Assembly (NCBI GenBank): GCA_003343805.1
Contig: QAKM01000041.1
Coordinates: forward strand, 1-5,937
Source of the DNA: Bacillota bacterium
Lineage (GTDB): Bacteria; Bacillota; Clostridia; Christensenellales; Borkfalkiaceae
Direction: 5' to 3'
Length of the DNA stretch: 5,937 bases
Shown here: one piece after another, positions 1 to 5,432 of the stretch
How the letters are laid out: the number at the start of each line of letters is the position of its first letter
Position numbering within the stretch: the first letter of the stretch is position 1
Notes under the pieces: generated by a model
The model's database searches: none
The model's input: only the letters and a program-made list of their open reading frames with translations
What the model was told of the DNA's origin: nothing
Translations under genes and position numbers: made by a program

Positions 1-204
1 GCCAAACACAGAAACGGCTCGACGGGCAGAGTGCAGCTCCGCTTCATCGGCGAATGCACCAAGTTTGTCGACGTAGATGCACAGGGCGCGCCCGACGAGG
101 AGCCGCAGTACGGCAGGCCCGCGCCGCAGGACTTCCCCGACGAAGAACCGCCTTTAGGGCCCGACGACGCGCCGCCCGAGGAAGAGGAACTTCCCTTCGA
201 TTAA
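1..204 (+). CDS. dnaB: Replicative DNA helicase DnaB, C-terminal end (5' partial)
   Basis: Frame 1 is open from the window edge to TAA at 202-204, giving the last 67 residues of a protein. The first 26 residues (AKHRNGSTGRVQLRFIGECT, then KFVDVD) match the end of the RecA-fold domain of hexameric DnaB helicases, where a K-(Q/H)-RNG-x-x-G-x-V-x-L-x-F signature forms the last strands around the arginine-finger/beta-hairpin region. DnaB unwinds DNA at the replication fork using ATP. After the core there is an unusually long tail of about 40 residues. It is rich in Pro (11) and Asp/Glu (14) and ends EEEELPFD, which resembles the acidic SSB tip (DDDLPF) except for one extra Asp after the Phe. The next gene starts 3 bases after the stop, so the two are probably co-transcribed. 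The family call rests only on the C-terminus; the Walker motifs lie upstream of the window. Confidence 0.88.
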   Translation, partial: AKHRNGSTGRVQLRFIGECTKFVDVDAQGAPDEEPQYGRPAPQDFPDEEPPLGPDDAPPEEEELPFD

Positions 205-207
205 ACC

Positions 208-1200
208 ATGACTACCCAAATTTTAGGCGTGAGCGAACATTCGCTCCGCCTTGCCAAGGAGTATATCGCGGCGGGAGACGTCGTCGCCTTTCATACCGAG
301 ACGGTGTACGGCCTCGGTGCCGATGCGCGCCGTGACGATGCCGTGCGCCATATCTTCGAGCTCAAAGGCAGGCCGCAGAACAACCCGCTCATCGCGCACG
401 TTCATAAGGACTTTGACATCTCTGCGCTTGTAGACGAGATCCCCGCCTATGCAAAGGCGCTTGCAAAAGCCTTTCTCCCGGGGCCGCTCACGATGGTCTA
501 TCCCTCGACGGACAAGGTGAGCCCTCTCGTCTCGTGCGGCCTCAAGACGCTCGCGATCCGCGTGCCGTCCTCCGAGACCGCGCAGGCGTTTCTGCGTGCC
601 GTCGATGTTCCCATCGCAGCCCCCAGCGCCAATGTCTCCAAACACATCTCGCCCGTCACGGCAAAACACGTCTTTGAGGACTTTGAAGGCCGCATCCCGC
701 TCATTCTGGACGGCGGCAGATGCGAAGGCGGCATTGAGAGCACCGTCCTCGACTGCACGGGTGAAACGCCGCAGATCCTGCGCGCGGGGCTCGTGACGCA
801 GGAGATGATCGCCTCCGTCGCGGGAAGCTGCGGCGTGTATGTTCCGAAGCCGGGCGAACAGCCCAAGAGCCCCGGCATGGCGTATAAGCACTATGCGCCC
901 AAGTGCCGCACGGCGCTCTTTCCTCCCGAAGACCTTGACCAAGCCAAAGCGCTCTATTGCGAAGAGGAGAAGCGGGGCGGCGTTCCCTGTTTTTTCTGCG
1001 AGGATGTGATCGCCCGCTCCCTGAAGGGGTGCCGCGTGCTCGATCTGGGAAGCACTGGGGAGGAGATGGCGAACCGGCTCTATGACCTTCTCCACCGCGG
1101 CGAGGAGGAGGCAACGCTCCTCATCGGCATCTGTCCGAAGGAGCGAGGCGGCGTCTTTGAGGGCGTATTGAATCGGCTCACACGCGCATTCGGCGGCTGA
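208..1200 (+). CDS. ywlC: L-threonylcarbamoyladenylate synthase, Sua5/YwlC type
   Basis: This 330-residue protein makes threonylcarbamoyl-AMP from threonine, bicarbonate and ATP, the first step of t6A37 formation on ANN-decoding tRNAs in the cytoplasm. The YrdC-fold domain covers about residues 10-200. Its signatures are HTETVYGLGADA (29-40), KGRPQNNPL (53-61), LPGPLTMV (90-97), APSANVSKHISPVTA (138-152) and GIESTV (175-180). SPGMAYKHYAP (221-231) is the conserved Sua5 linker that lies over the active site, and residues 235-330 form the C-terminal Sua5 domain, so this is the long Sua5 form and not short TsaC. His29 replaces the usual Pro of the FPTETVYG motif, which is a mild oddity. The ATG follows the dnaB stop by 3 bases. 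The only purine-rich SD-like stretch (178-189) ends 18 bases upstream, so translation may depend on coupling to dnaB. This start puts the motifs at normal distances from the N-terminus. Confidence 0.95.
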   Translation: MTTQILGVSEHSLRLAKEYIAAGDVVAFHTETVYGLGADARRDDAVRHIFELKGRPQNNPLIAHVHKDFDISALVDEIPAYAKALAKAFLPGPLTMVYPSTDKVSPLVSCGLKTLAIRVPSSETAQAFLRAVDVPIAAPSANVSKHISPVTAKHVFEDFEGRIPLILDGGRCEGGIESTVLDCTGETPQILRAGLVTQEMIASVAGSCGVYVPKPGEQPKSPGMAYKHYAPKCRTALFPPEDLDQAKALYCEEEKRGGVPCFFCEDVIARSLKGCRVLDLGSTGEEMANRLYDLLHRGEEEATLLIGICPKERGGVFEGVLNRLTRAFGG

Positions 1201-1242
1201 AAACGACGCAGACGAGGAAGAGGCACAAACGAGGAGGAACGT

Positions 1243-1737
1243 ATGCAGACGCAAAAGATACTCTTTGTCTGTACGGGCAACACCTGCCGTTCTCCAATGG
1301 CGGAGGCGGCGCTTCGGCGCGAATTGCGCAGGAAAAAGCTCGCAGGCTATTCCGTGCGCTCTGCCGGCCTCTCGGTGGGTGCGGGGAGCGTCTTGAGCCC
1401 CAACAGCGCACAGGCGCTCAGAGAGGCGAAGATCTCCGTCTTAAAGTCCTTCCGCCCGAGACAGCTCACCGAGAAAATGATCAAGGAATCTCTTCTCGTC
1501 GTGTGCATGACGGAGCGGCAGCGCACACAGCTTTCGCGCTATCCCAACGTGACGAGCTTTTATGAGCTCTGCGGCAGGGAGATCCCCGATCCATACGGCC
1601 TGGATATCGACGCATACCGCGTTACGCTCCGCCGCATCCGCGAGTGCCTGCCCCGCATCATCGACGTCATCGAACAAATGACGCCAAAACAAGGAAATAA
1701 CGTTTCCGCAAAGGGAACGCAAGGAGGAATGTTATGA
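1243..1737 (+). CDS. ywlE: Low-molecular-weight phosphatase, probable protein-arginine phosphatase (YwlE-like)
   Basis: This 164-residue protein has the LMW-phosphatase P-loop C-x5-R-S near the N-terminus (CTGNTCRSPMAE, residues 10-21). Cys10 is the expected nucleophile, Arg16 the phosphate-binding residue, and Asp116 in DPYG the general acid. The P-loop carries Thr at position 14. In B. subtilis YwlE the equivalent Thr11 (CTGNTCR) selects phospho-arginine, whereas tyrosine phosphatases of the fold usually have Ile or Leu there. YwlE counteracts the kinase McsB in protein quality control, so arginine phosphatase is the better call, though tyrosine phosphatase or an arsenate-reductase-like role is not excluded. 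The ATG has a strong GAGGAGG site at 1231-1237. The C-terminal 14 or so residues lie past the folded domain and double as the rpiB ribosome binding site. The stop overlaps the rpiB start (ATGA). Confidence 0.9.
   Translation: MQTQKILFVCTGNTCRSPMAEAALRRELRRKKLAGYSVRSAGLSVGAGSVLSPNSAQALREAKISVLKSFRPRQLTEKMIKESLLVVCMTERQRTQLSRYPNVTSFYELCGREIPDPYGLDIDAYRVTLRRIRECLPRIIDVIEQMTPKQGNNVSAKGTQGGML
1721..1728 (+). promoter_or_regulatory. rpiB ribosome binding site inside the ywlE coding end
   Basis: AAGGAGGA lies 5 bases before the rpiB ATG (1734) and is read as codons for the last residues of YwlE. It fixes the rpiB start and points to coupled translation across the ATGA overlap. Confidence 0.8.
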
Positions 1738-2186
1738 AGATCGCAGTTTGCTGTGACCACGGCGGCCTTACTTTAAAACAGGCGGTGGTCAAGTACCTCA
1801 ACGAAAAGGGGTATGAAGTCGTCAATTTCGGAACGGATACCTTCGATTCGTGCGACTATCCCGACTTTGCTTTAAAAGCGGCGGAGGCAGTCGCATCGGG
1901 CGAGTGCGAGAGGGGCGTCTTTGTCTGCACGACGGGCATCGGCATCTCCATCGCCGCAAACAAAGTGCCCGGCATCCGCTGTGCGCTCTGTTCGGAGCCG
2001 CTCTCCGCAAAGATGACCCGCCTCCACAACGATGCCAACGTCCTCGCGCTCGGTGGGGGCATGGTGGGCGTCAATCTGGGGCTCGATATCGTGGAGACCT
2101 TCCTTTCGACGCCCTTCTCGGGAGAGGCAAAACATCAGCGCCGCATCGACAAGATCACGACCATTGAACAAAAATACAGCAAATGA
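1734..2186 (+). CDS. rpiB: Ribose-5-phosphate isomerase B
   Basis: This 150-residue protein matches the usual RpiB/LacAB length. It interconverts ribose 5-phosphate and ribulose 5-phosphate in the non-oxidative pentose phosphate pathway. Visible motifs are CDHGG (7-11; usually SDHAG), DYPDFA (41-46), CTTGIGISIAANKVPG (65-80) with Cys65 as the expected active-site base, RLHNDANVLALGGG (96-109) and HQRRIDKI (134-141). Thr66 replaces the usual Gly of the CGTGIG loop, and Cys7 and Gly10 differ from the common Ser and Ala; these are small changes in an otherwise standard active site. The start overlaps the ywlE stop by 3 bases (ATGA). The order Sua5, YwlE, RpiB matches the B. subtilis ywlC-ywlE-ywlF order (ywlF being rpiB), which supports the calls. 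A sugar isomerase of the LacAB type with another substrate is possible but less likely. Confidence 0.94.
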   Translation: MKIAVCCDHGGLTLKQAVVKYLNEKGYEVVNFGTDTFDSCDYPDFALKAAEAVASGECERGVFVCTTGIGISIAANKVPGIRCALCSEPLSAKMTRLHNDANVLALGGGMVGVNLGLDIVETFLSTPFSGEAKHQRRIDKITTIEQKYSK

Positions 2187-2188
2187 CG

Positions 2189-2202
2189 CGCCGTAAACGG
2201 CG
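2189..2202 (+). repeat. Small intercistronic hairpin
   Basis: CGCCG-TAAA-CGGCG forms a 5-bp GC-rich stem with a four-base loop in the 31-base gap between rpiB and the DUF1538 gene, directly before the AAAGGAGG site (2203-2210). It has no U-tract, so it is not an intrinsic terminator. It could be an mRNA stability or processing element, or chance. Confidence 0.4.
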
Positions 2203-2217
2203 AAAGGAGGGCCGTGC

Positions 2218-3753
2218 ATGACACAGGCGCTCAAAGATAAGATCATCGAATCGCTCACTTCCATCCTTCCCATCGCGCTCATCATCATCGTACTTTCCAT
2301 GACGTTCACGCCGCTGGGTTCGGGTACCTTTGTGCTCTTCATGGTGGGAGTGGTGCTGCTCATCCTCGGCCTCGGCTGCTTCACGCTGGGGGCGGATATG
2401 TCCATGCTCGTCATCGGCGAGAAGATCGGTTCCGCGATGACCCATTCGCGCAAGATCTGGCTCATCGCGCTTTTATCCTTCGTCATCGGCATCATCGTGA
2501 CGATCGCGGAGCCCGATCTGCAGATCCTCGCAGAGCAGGTCCCCGCCGTTGCAGAGAAAGTGCCGCAGCTCGGCAACTATCTGCTCATTATCACGGTCGC
2601 GGTGGGAGTGGGCATCTTCCTCACGGTCGCGATGCTCCGCATCGTGCTCCGCATCCGCCTCTCCGTGCTGCTCATCATCTTTTATGTCGCGGCATTCATC
2701 CTGAGCATCTTCGTTTCGGATGAATTTTGGGCGGTTTCCTTTGACTCGGGCGGCGTGACGACCGGCCCCATGACCGTGCCCTTCATCATGTCACTGGGCG
2801 TCGGTGTTGCCTCCATCCGAAGCGATAAGAACGGCCAGGACGATTCCTTCGGTCTCGTCGCTCTCTCGAGCGTCGGGCCCATCGTCGCCGTACTCACGCT
2901 CGGGATCGTCTTTGACATCAAGGGTGTCGAGTACGAGGTAACATCGCCCGCCGTCGTGGAGAACACGCAGGATGTGCTCTTTCAGTACCTGCACGGATTC
3001 GGAGATTACGCGCTCGAAGTGCTGATCGCGCTTTCGCCCATCCTTGCCTTCTTCCTTCTGTTTCAGCTCGTCTCGCGGTCCTTCCACAAAAAGCAGATCA
3101 TCCGTATCTTCATGGGCTTTTTATACACGTTTGTGGGGCTCGTGCTCTTTTTAACGGGCGCAAACGTCGGATTCATGCCCGTCGGCAGTGAGATCGGAAA
3201 GACGCTCGCCGCGCTGTGGGACGGCTGGATGCTCATTCCCGTTGGCATGATCATCGGCTACTTCGTCGTCTCGGCGGAGCCCGCCGTCCATGTCCTCAAC
3301 AAGCAGGTGGAGCGCGTCTCTGCGGGCGCCATCAGTTCCTCTGCGATGAAAAAGGGGCTGTGCATCGGCGTATGCTGTGCCATCGGGCTTGCCATGCTGC
3401 GCATCCTGCTTGACGTCAACATCATGTATTTCCTGATCCCGGGCTATGTGATCGCGCTGGGGCTCACCTTCTTTACGCCGCCCATGTTCACGGGTATCGC
3501 ATTCGACTCGGGCGGTGTCGCAAGCGGTGCAATGGTCTCCTCCTTTGTGCTGCCCATGGCGATCGGTGCCTGCAGCACGCTGCAGGGGACGGGATCCGTC
3601 ATGACGCTCGCCTTCGGCTGCGTTTCCTTCGTGGCGCTCGCACCGCTCATCTCCATTCAAATTCTCGGCATCGTCTACCGCCGCAAGACGCATAAGATCA
3701 AGCGCAACTTCCTCGCGGTGGAGGACAGGATCGTCGAATACGAGGTGCTCTGA
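2218..3753 (+). CDS. DUF1538 family polytopic membrane protein with internal duplication
   Basis: This 511-residue integral membrane protein has roughly 12-14 hydrophobic segments (for example 13-29, 36-56, 80-96, 120-142, 148-167, 264-285, 294-314, 332-352, 379-397, 401-420, 460-486). I assign it to DUF1538 from the twice-occurring signature FDSGGV(T/A)(T/S)G (175-183 and 429-437). The two halves repeat with a 254-256 residue offset. Other matching pairs are AEPDLQIL (97-104) with AEPAVHVL (353-360), GADMSMLVIGEKIG (58-71) with GANVGFMPVGSEIG (314-327), and AMLRIVL with AMLRILL (139 against 393). This is the layout of a transporter built from two homologous bundles, with the glycine-rich FDSGG segments as candidate substrate-binding re-entrant loops (inference). 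The cargo is unknown. The start has AAAGGAGG at 2203-2210. The stop overlaps the start of a PII-like gene by one base (TGATG), so the two products are probably made in fixed ratio and act together. The basic tail (RRKTHKIKR, 488-496) suggests a cytoplasmic C-terminus. Confidence 0.88.
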   Translation: MTQALKDKIIESLTSILPIALIIIVLSMTFTPLGSGTFVLFMVGVVLLILGLGCFTLGADMSMLVIGEKIGSAMTHSRKIWLIALLSFVIGIIVTIAEPDLQILAEQVPAVAEKVPQLGNYLLIITVAVGVGIFLTVAMLRIVLRIRLSVLLIIFYVAAFILSIFVSDEFWAVSFDSGGVTTGPMTVPFIMSLGVGVASIRSDKNGQDDSFGLVALSSVGPIVAVLTLGIVFDIKGVEYEVTSPAVVENTQDVLFQYLHGFGDYALEVLIALSPILAFFLLFQLVSRSFHKKQIIRIFMGFLYTFVGLVLFLTGANVGFMPVGSEIGKTLAALWDGWMLIPVGMIIGYFVVSAEPAVHVLNKQVERVSAGAISSSAMKKGLCIGVCCAIGLAMLRILLDVNIMYFLIPGYVIALGLTFFTPPMFTGIAFDSGGVASGAMVSSFVLPMAIGACSTLQGTGSVMTLAFGCVSFVALAPLISIQILGIVYRRKTHKIKRNFLAVEDRIVEYEVL

Positions 3754-4592
3754 TGGAAGAAAAGAAAGTGGAACGCAGGAATGCGGCAGGCGCCGCCGTA
3801 GGAGCGGTGGAGAAGCTCGTCAAGGGTGTGGGAAGCGTCATTGGCGTCACGCCCAAGACGGGGGAGAGAACGCAAAAGCTGCCAAACCGCATCAAGATCC
3901 TCATCAGCATCGTCAATCACGACGACGAGAAACACCTAAAAGAGATCCTGGATGACGCCTCCGTCTCCCTGAGCTATACCTTTGCGGGGACGGGAACGGC
4001 GCGGACGGCCGTCCTTGACTATCTCGGCATCGGCGGTACCGAAAAGTCGGTCGTCCTCTCCCTCATCCCGGAGAGCGACGAGGAGAACATCATGCGTGAA
4101 CTGAGGACACGGATGTCGCTCTATCTCGTGGGGCGCGGTATCTCGTTCACCATTCCATTAAGCGCCGTGTCGGAGATCGTTGCAAACGGGCTCCAGAGTG
4201 CGGCAACCGAAAAGACCATCGACGGGAGTAAGATCATGAAGGACGAACAACGGCAGTACGATCTCATCATAGCGGCAGTCGCCGCCAACTTTGTGGACGA
4301 TGCAATGGAAGCTGCCCGCGGTGCAGGTGCTGCCGGCGGGACCATCGTGCGCGGCCGCTCGGTCTCCAACGAAAAGGCCGAGCAGTTCATCGGCATCTCG
4401 CTCATGCACGAGCAGGAGCTCTTATTCATCCTGTCAACGCGGGAGAGAAAGCTCGCCATCATGCAGGCGCTTTCGGAGAAGGTCGGCCTCAAGACAGAAG
4501 CGGGCGGCGTCATCTTCTCGGTGCCCGTAGACAGAACGGCGGGCATCGCCGTTGCCGCAGAGGCACAGGAAGCCAAAGAGGGGCAGGCATGA
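3753..4592 (+). CDS. Tandem PII-like (P-II family nitrogen regulator-type) protein
   Basis: This 279-residue soluble protein appears to hold two ferredoxin-like PII-type domains. Domain 1 (about 46-140) runs RIKILISIV (strand), HDDEKHLKEILDDASV (helix), SLSYTFAGTG (strand), an open loop at 82-97, VVLSLIPE (strand), a helix at 110-127 and ISFTIPLSAVSEI (strand). Domain 2 (about 169-265) repeats the pattern: YDLIIAAVAANF, a helix at 181-191, GAAGGTIVRGRS (192-203), a loop at 204-219, ELLFILSTRE, a helix at 232-246 and GGVIFSVPVDRTAGI. GAAGGTIVRGRS resembles the B-loop/second-strand region of PII-like proteins. The Tyr-modified T-loop of GlnB/GlnK is not recognisable, so classical uridylylation is unlikely. 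The N-terminus (10-31) is Ala/Gly/Val-rich and could be an amphipathic membrane-contacting helix (inference). It shares TGATG with the DUF1538 transporter-like gene and ATGA with the next gene. A GlnK-AmtB-like gating role is inferred, with ligand unknown. The fold call is from pattern only. Confidence 0.72.
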   Translation: MEEKKVERRNAAGAAVGAVEKLVKGVGSVIGVTPKTGERTQKLPNRIKILISIVNHDDEKHLKEILDDASVSLSYTFAGTGTARTAVLDYLGIGGTEKSVVLSLIPESDEENIMRELRTRMSLYLVGRGISFTIPLSAVSEIVANGLQSAATEKTIDGSKIMKDEQRQYDLIIAAVAANFVDDAMEAARGAGAAGGTIVRGRSVSNEKAEQFIGISLMHEQELLFILSTRERKLAIMQALSEKVGLKTEAGGVIFSVPVDRTAGIAVAAEAQEAKEGQA

Positions 4593-5269
4593 GCCGACTC
4601 ATCCTCATCGGCGGCGGCGAACTCAAAAACCGCGAGACGCTTGCGATCGACGAATACATCGCACAAGAAGCAAAGAAGGCGGCTGGGGAGAGGAGGGCTG
4701 CAGGGCTCTTTCTCCCCACGGCCAGCCACGACTGTATGCCGTACTATAATACCTTTCACAAGGTATATACGGGACTGTTCGACATCAAGACGGACGTCGC
4801 GCTGACGGTCAACCGCGAAGTCGATCCTGAAAAGATGCGGGGGAAGTTCGAGAAAGCGGACTTCCTCTACATCGGCGGCGGGGATACCGTCTATATGCTC
4901 GAACAGTGGAAACAGAGCGGGCTTCTACCGCTCATCCGCGAGGCATTCGAGGGCGGAAAGCTCATCGCAGGGCTCTCTGCGGGCGCCATCTGCTGGTTTG
5001 AGGAGATGTATTCCGATTCCGTTGTTGAAGGAGAATATCACATTTTTCCCGGCCTTGGCTGGATAAACGGAAAAATTTCTCCGCATTATGACGAAAGAAT
5101 GCTTGACTTTGACGACATCGTCCTGTATAATAGGTGGTGCGCTTGGGGGTTGGAGAACAACGCCGCCCTTGAGATACACAATGGGGAACCCGTCAGAAGT
5201 ATATCCGCGGGCGGAAAGATCTTTCGCTTGGATGCTTCCTCGGGCGAACTGAAAAAGACAGTCATCTGA
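4589..5269 (+). CDS. Peptidase E-like (S51 family) / class I glutamine amidotransferase-like hydrolase
   Basis: This 226-residue protein is close to the length of dipeptidase E and its relatives. It begins with a strand and glycine turn (LILIGGGE, 4-11), then YIGGGDT (94-100), the nucleophile elbow GLSAGA with Ser130, SPHYDER with His166 and an acidic position in GLENNAALEI (Glu189). Ser plus His in these contexts fits S51 serine peptidases, whose characterised members cut after N-terminal Asp (PepE) or act on cyanophycin. The fold is shared with class I glutamine amidotransferases, but here the nucleophile is Ser and not Cys, so amidotransfer is unlikely. The substrate cannot be read from sequence. 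The start overlaps the PII-like stop (ATGA), with AGAGGGG at 4577-4583. Codon use shifts to lower GC in the last 80 codons (AAA, TTT, AGG, TAT-AAT), where a promoter is embedded. It is likely cytoplasmic, with no signal peptide. Confidence 0.85.
   Translation: MSRLILIGGGELKNRETLAIDEYIAQEAKKAAGERRAAGLFLPTASHDCMPYYNTFHKVYTGLFDIKTDVALTVNREVDPEKMRGKFEKADFLYIGGGDTVYMLEQWKQSGLLPLIREAFEGGKLIAGLSAGAICWFEEMYSDSVVEGEYHIFPGLGWINGKISPHYDERMLDFDDIVLYNRWCAWGLENNAALEIHNGEPVRSISAGGKIFRLDASSGELKKTVI
5103..5131 (+). promoter_or_regulatory. Intragenic sigma-70-type promoter, probably for tRNA-Leu
   Basis: TTGACT at 5103-5108 and TATAAT at 5126-5131 are separated by exactly 17 bp, one base from full consensus. 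They lie inside the S51 hydrolase reading frame on the + strand. The predicted transcript would begin near 5138, about 144 bases before the tRNA-Leu gene, and end at the terminator at 5395-5432. No other good promoter lies between here and the tRNA, so a dual role is likely: protein code plus tRNA promoter. Confidence 0.7.
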
Positions 5270-5274
5270 CTGTC
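5257..5274 (+). repeat. Hairpin spanning the S51 gene stop codon
   Basis: GACAGTCA-TC-TGACTGTC is a perfect 8-base inverted repeat that folds as a 7-bp stem with an ATCT tetraloop and includes the TGA stop (5267-5269). It lacks a U-tract, so it is not a normal intrinsic terminator. It could be a stability or processing hairpin separating the mRNA end from the tRNA 8 bases further on. Confidence 0.5.
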
Positions 5275-5281
5275 CGAATAT

Positions 5282-5364
5282 GCGGACGTGGCGAAATTGG
5301 CAGACGCGCAGGTTTCAGGTTCCTGTGGGAGACCATGGGGGTTCAAGTCCCTTCGTCCGCACCA
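5282..5364 (+). tRNA. trnL-CAG: tRNA-Leu (anticodon CAG)
   Basis: The complete cloverleaf can be drawn. The acceptor stem is GCGGACG (5282-5288) with CGTCCGC (5354-5360), followed by discriminator A and an encoded CCA (5362-5364). The D-stem is GCG/CGC with AATTGG in the loop. The anticodon arm is 5309-5325 with loop TTCAGGT (5314-5320) and anticodon CAG at 5316-5318, reading CUG codons. The variable arm (5326-5336) has a TGG/CCA stem, as class II tRNA-Leu requires. The T-arm is 5337-5353 with loop TTCAAGT. Two features are weak but tolerable: a T-T mismatch at the base pair closing the anticodon loop (5313/5321) and two G-T pairs in the T-stem. The gene lies 12 bases after the S51 stop codon and is followed by a terminator. 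Confidence 0.97.
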
Positions 5365-5394
5365 TGTTTAGTGGATAAAAATGCTGTCCACTGC

Positions 5395-5432
5395 AAAAAC
5401 CCTGAAAAACGATGAGTTTTTCAGGGTTTTTT
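5395..5432 (+). terminator. Strong intrinsic terminator after tRNA-Leu
   Basis: ACCCTGAAAAAC (from 5399) pairs with GTTTTTCAGGGT (from 5416) around the loop GATGA (5411-5415), and the stem extends through A5395-5399 with T5427-5431. The T-run at 5427-5432 provides the U-tract. The stem is long and perfect, and the A-tract on the left makes it usable in both directions. It would end tRNA-Leu transcripts and any read-through from the upstream operon. Confidence 0.9.

Noticed and set aside
1..204. SSB protein as an alternative identity for the first partial gene, because of the acidic LPF end
   Set aside because: The residues before the tail match the DnaB C-terminal core (RNGSTGRVQLRF), not an OB-fold.
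223..1254. A 343-codon open frame on the minus strand opposite the Sua5 gene
   Set aside because: It is a shadow created by the GC-rich codon pattern of the + strand gene. It has no recognisable motifs or clear ribosome binding site, while the + frame carries the full Sua5 signatures.
1872..2576. A 234-codon minus-strand frame across the rpiB/DUF1538 junction
   Set aside because: Its composition (Met/Ser-rich) is typical of antisense of hydrophobic coding DNA, and it overlaps two well-supported genes.
5371..5391. Short inverted repeat GTGGA...TCCAC just after the tRNA
   Set aside because: It has only 5-6 bp with an 11-base loop and lies directly before the much stronger terminator, so it is probably incidental.
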